Shown here piece by piece: positions 12,100-22,469 of a DNA stretch of 64,000 nucleotides. Origin of the DNA: Zygnema cylindricum (lineage: Eukaryota; Streptophyta; Zygnematophyceae; Zygnematales; Zygnemataceae); assembly GCA_037447655.1 (NCBI GenBank), contig JBBHKE010001294.1, positions 69,095 to 133,094 of the forward strand. The letters run 5' to 3'. Position numbers and translations under genes: made by a program. Below the pieces are notes generated by a model. The model saw only the letters and a program-made list of their open reading frames with translations, was not told the DNA's origin and ran no database searches. Numbering within the stretch: position 1 is the stretch's first letter; every line of letters starts with the position of its first letter.

Positions 12100-12679
12100 A
12101 AAACATCTTTTCTCTGAGCACAATTGTCGGATGGAAAACCGACGGCTCGGATTACAGTACAAGGTTATCACTTTCCGATCGGTGGCCTCCAATCATAAAT
12201 CGGTCACGTCTGTATGGAGAAAATATGTTATAAGCGACAAAAAAAACAGTAACACTATAAGCGATTCACGGTTTACAGTACAGTTTGCATTATTGGTGCT
12301 ACCTTAATAGTTGTCGCTGCATGGACCAGTGAACCTTTCCAGGGTACGTGTGGAAACATGCAGACGGCCGCGGCAATCGAATCTGCCGCCGTCTTATGCC
12401 GTTGAAAATTAGAAATCAATGATTGGAACCACGTGTCAAATCCCCCGCAAATGGTGAATTCCCGCCCACCCGGTCGAGATATAAAACGCGCGTCTGACAA
12501 TCCTAAATCACAAGTTCTATCGAAGATCCTCGGATTCTCAGAAAAGACCTGCCATCCCTCATAGCCCGAGACTCTTTTAACGTTTCCGCAGTTTACGCTT
12601 AACTGCTACCATGGATCTCATCAGCCTCCTCATCGCAGTGCTCCTTTTCATCTGCTGCATTCACACAGGGAATGAATGA
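12100..12679 (+). pseudogene. DUF3339 promoter and exon-1 copy, truncated by insertion
   Basis: Third copy of the DUF3339 5' region. TATAAAA is at 12480-12486, the leader AACTGCTACC precedes ATG at 12611, and the first 14 codons (MDLISLLIAVLLFI) are identical to the intact gene. Homology stops at about 12652, where the left inverted repeat of a 9.2-kb segment begins; the frame then runs 8 codons into that repeat and stops at 12677-12679. Without the insertion this copy would have kept a good promoter and exon 1. No exon 2 is recognisable beyond the right inverted repeat. Confidence 0.7.
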
Positions 12680-12691
12680 TGAATGAGATGA

Positions 12692-15000
12692 TGAATTGAA
12701 TGTCCTTTTGTTTTGTTTGGACGTGAATCGTCCTTGACGTCATCTCACGTCAACTAAAACGTCGCGATGTCATTTATGTTGCCGTACGATTAAGTACCGA
12801 ATGACTCGAATCCGTCCGTACCAAGCCATCGTTTTTGACCCGTACAACAACATATAATTTTTCCAAAGTGACCGCTCAGGACCGCCAAACAAAAAGGGAC
12901 GCTTAAAAAAAAAAAAAAACAAAGCTCACCCGAAAAGAAAAGTGGCGACAAGAACAAGCATCTGTTTGAACCATTATTTACTTCCCTTTTACTTTCTTTT
13001 TCTTCTCGATTTTTCGCGTTCTTTCTACCCTAAAAATTAAACATACCTTTCTTTTACCTTTTTTCCCCTATTCTTTCACCTTCTTCTTACTCTTAAAATT
13101 TTACTTACTTTTCCTTTACTTCATTTTTCTCCCTTCCTTTGCCTTCTTTTCACCTTAAAATAAAACTTACCGTTGTTTTACTTTCTTTTCTTTTCTTTTC
13201 CTTCACCTCCTTTTTATCTAAAAAATTATACTCATAACTCCAAAACAATAAAAAAAAAACCATTATTAGGTAATAATACCCAAGCTTCCCTCCCTCCCTC
13301 CCACCCTCATGAAGGCGACGAAACCTTTTGACCACGACTACTTTGCTTTGGACCTCGAGGAGGCGTCACGTCACCCCAGATTCCGTTCCGTATTCTCCGT
13401 TTTGTCGGATCCGCGACAAAGAACTCTCACCGCCTCCAAATAGAGGGCCACTTTTTACTCAATACTGTACTTAGTGTGGATTTCCATAATTAGTATGGAT
13501 TTTCCTAACTTGAAAACGCCCAGTTTACTAATTTTATGGAGTGGGAGGGATTTACTAATGTGTAGTGGGAATTATACTAATTTTAGCAGGGGTTTTACTA
13601 ATTTTAGGGAGGGGTTTACTAATTTTAATGTCGATTTTTACTTCGGTTTTTGGTCAATTTAGTGATTTTTGGTGTGTGGATCTAGTGGGTAGGCCACAAA
13701 TTGTTGTGGATTTCTACTAGGTTGACCTCCGAATGAAAATTTATGTGGATTTTTTAGCTTCACCACTTTAATTAGCGTGGTTAGGTTAGACCTCTCACCA
13801 TTCTGAAAGTCAAAGGAGAAAGTCGGTCCATTTGGTTTTTTTTTTAATTTTTTATTTCATTTTTCCGGCAAAGTTGTTCTTAAATATCACAAGAGGATGA
13901 AAGGCTCCATACATGAAATAGTGTGATTTTGCACAAAAAAAATGTAGTGAAAATGGTGTGACTTTCGAAGCCTTCTATAGTAAAATCCACAGTAAATTGT
14001 GGTGGTAAGTTGGTAAAAGAAAGGTTTTGTCGGTTTTACAAGGGAAAACAACCGTTTTTTGAATAGGTGGATTTAAAATTTTTTGTAGTATTTTAATGTG
14101 ATTTAGATTCTGACGATTTTTTTCAAGAAAAGCACGATGTGTGTAATCTTTTTTTTTTTTGAGTGGAAGCAAATTTAAGATTTTTGAGTGCTTAAAAGGA
14201 TGTAATTTTCTCCTTTTTCTAGGTTCGTTCTATGTTGTTAAACACTTTGCCGTGTTATAAATTTGCAATAAGTTGGTAACGATAAAGTTAAGAAACAACA
14301 ATAATGGTGATTAGTATATTTTTTTCGGTTTAACTCACTGCATAAGCTTTGTTTTTCATCTTAACATCGATTAAACACTTTTGGAACTTTCTACTCTTTT
14401 TTTCAAAAGTTGAGCCTTCCAAAGTTTATAAACCTATATTCTTGCACATTGTATGAGAAAATGTGTGATTTTAATTTTTCCCATCCATACAATAACTTAA
14501 TTTAAACTCTAATGGGGACAAAAATTTTAAGGCAACGGAACTTAAAAACCGACAGACAAAGACAAAATTGAAAAACTGAAAAACTAAATGCATGTGGAAG
14601 CAACAAAAAAGGAAAAGAAGGCGAAAGAAACTGATAACAAAGGACATTTAACAGAAAACAACAAGCACAGAAACAAAAACAATAATACATCGTGGAGGGA
14701 AGTAAGCAAAAAGGATAAACAAGGCGAAAGAAACAAACATAAAAAAATGGCACATAAAACAAAGGCACTCGAAAAGGAAACAACCACTGATGTATGGATA
14801 GAAAAAACAACCCTAGATAAACATCGACGATAGATAAAAATAAGGACCAAAGTAGGAGAGCTCCCAAGTTCCCTCTTTAAAAAAGAATTGTTGACCTCAA
14901 GTATGGAAGATCTCAAATAAAGCAACTCCAAAATAACTAGATACTACCAATATCTACCAATATCTATATAATATATGACTATGAATAAAGTTATCTATGG
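12692..15000. other. No gene; low-complexity and minisatellite DNA
   Basis: About 2.3 kb without a recognised gene. At 13505-13640 there are five or more degenerate units around GGTTTACTAATTTTAG. From 14515 to 14870 the plus strand is very A-rich, so both strands have long spurious frames (81 codons plus, 121 and 115 codons minus). Confidence 0.5.
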
Positions 15001-15550
15001 CATCGAGCTAGTCCTCAAAAATAGAATAATAAGCTCATTCGTGATTAACATTCCATTTGCTTCAAAGTTCCCATGGGGGAGAGTTGATTCAGGTGCTCGG
15101 CACTATTCACGACACTGTTTCGATTATCACATCTGAAGGGGGATATTCTGTTGGCCATGAGGTTTCAGATGATATTATTTCTAATCAAATTGATAGTGTA
15201 TTGCTTGATAGTGCACGTCTCATATTTGGTGACATTGTTTTAGCGAACTACGACTCGAATACACTTGTTGGTCAAGCGGCTCAACATAATGGAGTTGTCG
15301 CCCTTGACACTGGTAACAAGGAGCGTGAAACCACAAGGGAGAAATCAGACTCCAAATGAGTTAGATTGAAGCTTCTCGAGATGCCGAGATCGAATAGTGA
15401 CCACAACCTTCTCATAATTAAATTCTTGAACAGGGGAAACGAGATTGGAGGAAACCGACATCTCCATGCATGCAACACTCACCTCCCACGTCCTAAACTG
15501 CAAGCAAAAATGGGAAGATATTGCTGAATTCGAGTCACAGGGTTAGATTC
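15001..15550 (+). pseudogene. Non-LTR retrotransposon 3' fragment, copy A
   Basis: The frame at 15057-15359 encodes a stretch with SSHGGELIQVLGTIHDT, then a SEGGYSVGHEV-like segment, DSVLLDSARLIFGDIV and TLVGQAAQHNGVVAL. This matches, residue by residue, the better preserved domain in the opposite-strand fragment at 16.4-17.1 kb. The domain is the C-terminal endonuclease-like part that follows reverse transcriptase in some algal non-LTR elements (identification from memory). Sequence from about 15001 to 15550, including about 190 bp beyond the frame, recurs as a direct repeat at 17425-17965. Confidence 0.6.
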
Positions 15551-15780
15551 ACAATTGAAGCCCTTGAGGCCAAACCACCTCAATTGCCTCATAAACAATC
15601 CATTTTTTCTTAAAAGATAGAAACAAGAAAAGGTGATAGCGTCCACAAGAAAAAGAAAAAGAAACAGAAAAATATCTAAAGTTGGGCCGAGGTGAATGAA
15701 TGTGAAGATTTTCTCTAAATCTCCCTTTCTTCACCTTGTTTTGAAAAAGAAAATACAAGATTCTGATGCCCAAAAAAACA
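15545..15780. repeat. About 230-bp repeat, also at 19080-19290
   Basis: A block beginning CCTCAATTGCCTCATAAACA recurs in the same orientation at about 19085-19290 with few differences; both include AAGAAAAAGAAACAGAAAAA and TGGGCCGAGGTGAATGAATG. Open frames through it on the minus strand are similar in both copies but are rich in F, L and S and look like translated A/G-rich sequence. Confidence 0.75.
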
Positions 15781-16419
15781 AACTCGTGCTTCGAAGAGAA
15801 TCAAAATTACATGCACAGGAATTGTTCATAACTTTCTTCCCAACTTTACACCTTGAAAAACCAATTCCTAAAATACAGAAGGAAACAAAAAAGAAAAAGA
15901 AAACTTTCAACCGTGGAGAACCGAACACAAGACGCCTTTTCTGGTTTTTTAAACTTAAAAATTCACCCGCCCATGAGGCCCCACCAGAGACCAAAAGCTC
16001 GACACCCAAATTTGAAAGCGAGGAGATAGGCTCCCGGAAGTCCAATACAATAACAAGCTGCCAAGTTTACTCCGGCTCCCAAATGCTGATGCCCGATACC
16101 TCTGATCGACCCTGCAGAAAGTTAGGGACGCAAAAATAGTCGTCAATACAATTGAACTAGTCTCGAAACCTCCACTTGTAGGAGAGTGAAAGAATTTTTC
16201 GTTCAACGTCGCAAATCAAAAACGATGAAGGACAATCACTCCTTTGCTGTGAAACGAACGTTCAAAACTTAAATAAATGACCGTGTATTCTAAAGCGATA
16301 AAGTCAAAAAACATACATGGACAACTAAGCACAATCAAAACACAAGCAAAAATCAGAGAATTTTTCACTATACCCTGAATCCCCCCACGTAAGCATAAAA
16401 ATTGCTTCATTGCATTCAT

Positions 16420-17405
16420 TTACATACAGTCATTACATAAAATAACAGAAACTACTGAAATCAACACTATTTCAACACCCAGACAACCAAAGATCTCAAC
16501 CGCCATCGGAATAAAGTCATCCATAAGGTCTCGGTGGGCATAATCACGCTCCTTCGCCTTAGCGGCATCACGAGCCGCCACCCCAACATGTCGAGCCGCG
16601 TGACCAACAACTGTAGCTGAAGTAGGGTTCTCCAAAAAAGTAGGGTTGAAAAAACCGAAGATGCGACGGGCACCATCAAGCAATACAACATTGATCCGAC
16701 GCTTGGGAATAATATGAGAAACCTCCCGACGCACATAAAAGCCCCCCTTTGAAACGATAGTCGCAACGGCATCGCGAATAGTGTCGTGCGCCCGGATCAA
16801 ATCTCCCCCATGGGAGCAACAAAGCAAATGGACACCATCGAGCCCCAAGACGCGACCACAGGCACAAACAAGAGAGCCAAGTAAAGGAGGATGGGGGAGG
16901 CCAAGGCGAAACTGGAGGGCGGTGGTGAACTGAGCCGGTGAGAATCGGAGAGTGGACCTCGGTGTAGCCAAAAGCCAAGACCCAGAACCAGGTCCACCAC
17001 AAGAGAGAAGACGAGCACTTGAAGAATCGGAGGGAAGCGCCTTGAGAAGGTCGGATTTAACGGCAGGTGGAGAAAATTGGCACATCCACTAGGGCATGGG
17101 GAGGAAGAGAACGTGACGCGTCCAATAGAGATCGCTGGAAGGCGAAAACGTCGTCTTAAACCCGGGGGATAACAGTAGCTAGAACGGGGGTGTCCCCAAC
17201 CAAGAAACGGGAAGCTAAAGTGGAGGCAATAAGACACCAATTTCCCAAATAAGCAGCGGGAGCAACACGAGCAGTGGATAGTAGACCCAACCCCTCAGTA
17301 GAGACAGGGAGGGATGCCTGAATGCGGGCCGATGGCCCAGACTTGCGATCAAATGCCCCACGACCTTACAGAGTGTGGAAGACGTCAATAAGGCGATCGT
17401 CAAAA
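16420..17405 (-). pseudogene. Non-LTR retrotransposon C-terminal domain (broken)
   Basis: On the minus strand, broken frames from about 17405 to 17090 include ASLPVSTEGLGL and ARVAPAAYLGNWCL, typical of the region just after reverse transcriptase. The 221-codon frame 17085-16420 continues with LSCGGPGSGSWLLATP, LQFRLGLP, a zinc-knuckle-like C-A-C-x(8)-GVHLLCC, then SHGGDLIRAHDTIRDAV, RREVSHII, INVVLLDGARRIF and VGHAARHVGVAARDAAKAKE, ending with FIPMAVEIFGCLG. The order (CCHC-like finger, then a pattern resembling a PD-(D/E)XK restriction-like endonuclease) fits the C-terminus of non-LTR elements. Upstream reverse transcriptase is missing and there are stops and frameshifts before 17085. It is flanked by two direct repeats of related 3' sequence in the other orientation. 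Confidence 0.68.
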
Positions 17406-17424
17406 GCCGAGAGAGAGGAGATAT

Positions 17425-17965
17425 GGCATCGAGCTAGTCCTCAGAAATAGAATAATGAGCCCATTCGTGATAACATTCCATTTGCTTCAAAGTTCCCATG
17501 GGGGTGAGTTGATTCAGGTGCTCCACACTATTCCCGATACTGTTTTGATTATCACTTCTAAAGGGGGACATTCTGTTGGCCACAAGGTTTTAGATGTTAT
17601 TTTTTCACATGAAATTGATATTGTATTGCTCGATGGTGCACGTATCACATTTGGTGCCATTGTTTTGGAGAACTAGGGTGCGAATACTCTTGTTGGTCTA
17701 GCGGCTCAACATTATGGAGTTGTCGCCCTTGACACTGGTAGCAAGGGATGTGATTAAACAACATTACTTTTCTCTACCACAAGAGAAGCTGAGATCGAAC
17801 AGTGACCACAACCTTCTCAAAATTAAATTCTTGAACAGGGGAAACGAGATTGGAGGAAACCAACATCTCCATGCATGCAACAGTCACCTCCCACATCCTA
17901 AACTGCAGGCAAAAATGGGAAGACATTGCTGAATTTGAATCACAGGGACAGATTCACAATCGAAA
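17425..17965 (+). pseudogene. Non-LTR retrotransposon 3' fragment, copy B
   Basis: Direct repeat of 15001-15550. The frame 17455-17676 has FHLLQSSHGGELIQVL, then TSKGGHSVGHKV and IVLLDGARITFGAIVLEN, ending at a TAG in a position where copy A and the opposite-strand fragment have coding sequence. Both plus-strand copies share the downstream sequence around CATGCATGCAACA, so they descend from one duplication or from two insertions of the same truncated source. Confidence 0.6.
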
Positions 17966-18439
17966 CCTTAGATGCCAAACAAATCTTGACGTCGAAAATC
18001 TACAGAGCAATATAGGACTGCCCAAAAGTGTCAAAATAAGCAGTTGAAAAAGAAAGACTGAAAAGACAGACCCAAAGCTGTCTGTATCCCCATTACTTTG
18101 TTGACCATGCACCGATAATTTGTTTAACTTTAATCACCTGAAATAAGCGCCACAACCATGGCAAACTAAAATATACAGTCCTTCGGAACTACACGCGTGC
18201 CTGACAGTAATTTCAACTAATTTGTAATTTTCAAAATCCGTTTGGATCGCAAACGAATAAATTATATTGCTCAGAAGCTACACACAGCCATTCGATCCAT
18301 TCGATCAAAACCGATGTTCAACTAAAAAAAAAACTCGCTATGGCTTTTCCACTAGGGAAAACTAAAAAAACAGTACGTGTACCCTAACAAAAAGAAAGCA
18401 CAAAAACTGGAAGCATACTACCGTAAACAAAGCACAAAA

Positions 18440-20110
18440 CTAAAGATAATAATCTCCCTGTTTTGACGTAGCTTTAAGATCCTTGAGTTTCTTCAAGATC
18501 TGAGAGTAGTACTCTTGCAAGTATAATTCCAAAGTGGTTGTCTCATAAGGGTCCATTCCAAGAAGTGTATAGGTGTCTGTCATGGGGGCAGAGAAGACAT
18601 TACTTCCGGACAAAACCTGCAAAAAGGTAAGGGGAATATATAAGATTTTGTTAGAGTTATTCAAAGAATCAACAAAATTTCTTCCATCAATGCGTCCAGA
18701 TACCTTTATCTGCTCAAGGTGTAAACTTGCTTTGACATTTCCAAATTCCCAACATCAGTGATAGTGTGAAGCGTAATCGAAATTTTTTATCGATTCAGGC
18801 TGGCCGAAAATTACTATCGACTGTGTGTTTAAATTATAGCACTTGCATTCCAACAATGCCAATACAAACTGTGAAGTGAATGAAGAGCGGGTGGGAGGAA
18901 AGAGGGATGGAGCAACAGAAAGAAGGGTGGGAGGGAGAAAGGAGAGAGGGAGAGGAGAGAGGAAGAAATTGAGAGAGGGAGAGAGGGGGGTAGAAAGGGA
19001 GAGATGGATATTCTCCCAATTTGTAAAACACAAAATGACAAAAGCCAAAAGTACCGCCTGCGTCCCTTGCATATCCTCCCAAACCACCTCAATTGTCTCA
19101 TAAACAATCCATTTTTTCTTAAAAGATAGAAACAAGAAAATGTGATAGCGTCCACAAGAGAAAGAAAAAGAAACAGAAAAATATCTAAACTTGGGCCGAG
19201 GTGAATGAATGTGAAGATTTTCTCTAAATCTCCCTTTCTTCACCTTGTTTTGAAAAAGAAAATACAAGATTAAGATGCCCAGAAAAAACAAACAGTTAAG
19301 ATGCATACCCAAAAGCAACTCCTGCATATAAGGAAAGTTAACCCAATTGTCTCCTTTTCCCGACATCCATGTAATTTTTACGACCTTGTGCCAGTTTTGT
19401 GTTGATTTTGCGTCGGTTGTGAAAACAGTTTGATGCCAGTTTTTGTCTGATAAATGAAGTACAAGGATGATAAGACCAAGAAGCAGATGCACATTCACTG
19501 AGGCTTCCCGTGAATTGAGTTTTGTCCTTTCTAAGAAGGAAGAAAAATACAATTTTTAGAAGTGGTCTAAGTGCAATTTCGACCTTTGACCCCAAAAGAA
19601 GGATGTCTGTAAAAACGGAATGACGGAAAGAAAAGAGTACATAGGGAGTCGATAAGGGATAAGGTGGAGAAATGTGAAAAATGTGCTAGAGAGGAGAGAG
19701 AGCACTGGATATGGGAGGAAATAACGAATTGGATACAAGTATGGAGGAGGGTATTGGATGGAAGGAGAGAAAAGAGAAAACAAGAAACGAGAGCGAGGAA
19801 GAAGGTTCCTCACCTGCAAATATTACTTGCTTCTTTGCCTCCTCCAAGGCAGCTGCCTTCCATGAACCCTGCACCCAAATATTCTGAAATTAAAGGCATA
19901 AATCCATCACCCAGTTGCCCACTCTCACCATTTGCGACACTTTGCCACTCTCTTTGTTACACTGTAACAATTTGTCATAAAGAAAATGTCGAAACTGGCG
20001 GCACCTGATCTCACGTGGATAGCCACAAGAAAAAACTATTATTGAATTGGAAAACCGTGCCTGTTGAAATTGATATGGATGGGCTTTCATCCAAGTACTA
20101 CAAAAAAGGA
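18440..20110 (-). CDS. Probable exons of an unrecognised gene
   Basis: Spliced-gene-like minus-strand signals. Clearest is the last exon, 18616-18440: acceptor cctttttgcag, protein beginning VLSGSNVFSAPMTDTYTLLG, a charged part ending DLKATSKQGDYYL and TAG. The preceding exon ends at AAAG|gtatct (about 18704) and encodes ...VKASLHLEQIK in the matching phase. That frame continues upstream as FGQPESIKNFDYASHYH, with one in-frame TGA (18757-18755) between H and C; it may be a Trp codon mutated to stop. Further upstream are open segments with acceptors at about 19552 (ccttcttag) and 19886 (atttcag), the latter encoding NIWVQGSWKAAALEEAKKQV before a CAG|gtgagg donor. I do not recognise the protein. 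The gene may be decayed, and exons between 19.3 and 18.8 kb are uncertain. Confidence 0.35.
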
Positions 20111-20500
20111 AAATTCTTGGTTGATGGTCCTTTACAAAGTAGCTTGAAATGCATATCCTTCTCTACACTAAGGAGGTGAGATTAAATATTAAGGTTTGAC
20201 GTTCACCGTAATTAGAGTGGATAGCAATAATTGATCAAAGCCGGAGTGAGCATTTAAAAGCTCTTGAAAGAAAATCAAGTGAACTTGCTCATTACAGAAC
20301 AATAATTGACATTGATTGCACCTAAATTTAGACTGAAGTCGTCAGTAAGCAAATGTTTTGCTTAATGTTTACATAAAACAAAGTGGAAAGTGTAACGAGG
20401 AACAAAGAGCATAAAAAAAAACACACAATCAGTTCAACTGATGAGCATAGAATCGGAAGCTGCAAACACTCCGACAAAAAGGGTTCACTAACAAGGGAAT

Positions 20501-21345
20501 CTAAAAAACAGCATTTAAAGCAGTGGTGATTAAAGGATGTAATTGAATAGATTTGCCTAAGTTTAAAGAAATAAAAAAACCCTGGATACTAGGACGATGT
20601 AAACTAGGGGCACGATAAGCTAAAACTGGATGATGCTGGCAAAGTTGCCGCAAAATGGAAAAAAATAGGGGATCTTGCTGACGTATTAATTCCTCACCCT
20701 CCCGGACAGTAAAAATAATATTTTCTTTAAGTAACCTCTGAATAACAAAAGGTTTAAAAAGTATCAAAGCCATTTCTACCGGTAAACCAATTTGTTCTAA
20801 CTGTAAATTAGGATTATGAATAATAACTGCTCTTCCAGAATAATCTACACGTTTTCCTAAGGAGTAACGACGGAGAATTCCTTCTTTTCCACTCAAACTT
20901 TGGACTAAGCTACGAGCTTCGTTGCGTTTGCTATTGGTGTTACCATAAATAAGCTGATCTACTTCTTTTTGCAAGCGACGTCTTTCGTTATCTAGGATGT
21001 CTTTGAAAAATATTTTGAATTTTTCATTTAATTCTAAATAATGTCGTAAACGTTCGTTAATTAAAATAACTCGACGATAAGTGTTGTTATCTTTACTAGT
21101 AGCAATTACTTCTCCTGCTTATAATTTAGTAATTGGACGCAGACCGCAGGGAATAATAGGTAGATCACGGATAATCATTCATCTTAGGTCAAGAGAGTTC
21201 TTTTGTAAAGCTTTTAAAAAAATATTTTTTTCGTTACGTCTTTTTGTTATAGCCTTCTTCTCGTTCTTCTGTTTGTAATTTTTTCAGCAAAGCGGCTTGG
21301 TCTAGGAGACCAAGTAATTCTTCAAAAGCCTCACTTCCGTTAGCG
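20501..21345 (-). pseudogene. rpoC1: Plastid-type RNA polymerase beta' (rpoC1-like) fragment
   Basis: The minus-strand frame 20974-20501 encodes the RpoC1 core: GKEG, LGKRVDYSGRAVI, then IGLPVEMALILFKPFVIQRL, HHPVLAYRAPSLHRPSIQGF and SIQLHPLITTALNAVF. These match the conserved beta' segments GKRVDYSGRSVI, HPVLLNRAPTLHR and HPLVC-FNADFDGD. The copy ends with NAVF and a stop, just before the Mg-binding DFDGD. Upstream the same gene continues in broken form: INERLRHYLEL and NERRRLQKEVDQLIYG, a TAA within the GLRPITKL region, a TGA where the family has Trp in the W-M-I/V-L motif, and a frameshift before SEAFEELLGLLDQAALLKKL (to about 21345). In plants rpoC1 is a plastid gene; this copy is nuclear-type debris by context. 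It is unusually divergent and AT-rich. A bacterial source cannot be excluded. Confidence 0.72.
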
Positions 21346-21846
21346 ACACGTACTTTTCAATTTTTTCCCTGAATTACTAAGCGGAATGAAAGTTAGCCTC
21401 ACCAGGAGGCAAGGAGGGAGGAGGTTTTTTCGTCAAAATTACAAAAAACTTTTTAGTACACATTCTTTTTAAGTTCTATTTTAAATGATTTTGATTGGCT
21501 ATTCGTTTAGAAGTCATCATTTAAAATAATTTTGTTAAGGTACGGATGAATCATTCGAAAAGCGACTTCATGTTTTTTCAAAGTCGGATTTTTGCATTCC
21601 GAAAAGGGTTTGCGGAAAAGAAGTTGACTTACCACAGTTGTCAAGTTTTGACGCACTTGACCGTATATTTTGTCCGTTGCTACGCTCCAAATTGTACATT
21701 TTGTCCGTAGCTACGCTCCAAAAAGGTTGACAGCCGAGCGGTCGGTCATTTTGGCGCCTCTGTTTTTTGTTTTTTTGCGGAATGAATGGTAGGGGATCAT
21801 TCGTTTCCTCGTCTCATTCATCATTCATTCCCTGTGTGAATGCAGC

Positions 21847-22469
21847 AATTAGCTCCCCTAATCTACGACCATAGTATTTTTTTTTATTTACTGTAGTATA
21901 TAGGTACGACTTCAGTAATGCCAATTACCTTAATTCGTGAGGTATTTGAATAGTGTTACGTATGAAATGAGTCAATTCGTACTAAAATTTCTCTAAACCA
22001 ACTCTTTTTTTCATACAAAGGTACAAAAAAGTGTAATGGATTCGACACCGGAAAGCGCACTCAGATTTGGTTCCTAGTAACAAAGACAGCGGAACCTGAT
22101 CTCACATTTTCAAACGTTGACTATGTGAATACATGCTATAGCAGCTACACTATGTGGATGTATATCCAAGTTATTGTTATATCAACGTTAATGTTTTGTT
22201 GGTGTTAGGCCCTTGAAACCAAGATAGAGGGAATAACTCAATTGTTTTCTTTACCCTAATAATTATTTTACACAGCGATTCAAAAGTGTAGTGTAACCAA
22301 CCTGCTCTAAATTTAGAGCTAGAATAAATAATTAGACCTTTTTGTTTTGTACATAAAATAAAAATAAAAATGACAAAGACATTTTTTCTCTCCTTTGATT
22401 CTCTTTGATTAAAGTGTTTATTTTTGTACATTCAAATTATCAATTAGAATGTCCTTCCCTTACAGTCAA
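21847..22469. other. No gene; repeat fragment
   Basis: No gene recognised. At about 22044-22230 there is a member of the GAGAACC/TCTCACAT interspersed family ending with TGTTGGTGTTAGGCCCTTGA. Confidence 0.45.

Larger units (their letters stand above)
12654..21846. mobile_element. Candidate 9.2-kb composite element with 35-bp inverted repeats
   Basis: The left end at 12654-12688 (GCTGCATTCACACAGGGAAT, continuing GAATGATGAATGAGA) is repeated, perfectly inverted over 35 bp, at 21812-21846, with weaker similarity a few bases further in. The left copy interrupts DUF3339 exon 1. If the transposon end is set at TTCACACAGGG, both flanks carry TGCA, but that word is palindromic and cannot be separated from the inverted repeat, so a target duplication is not proven. 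Inside are non-LTR retrotransposon pieces, exon-like blocks and an rpoC1-like pseudogene. No transposase was recognised inside. An alternative is two independent short MITE copies in opposite orientation. Confidence 0.45.

Noticed and set aside
14502-14931. 121- and 115-codon minus-strand frames, and the Lys-rich 81-codon plus frame
   Set aside because: Low-complexity A-rich DNA; no domain, no splice or promoter context.
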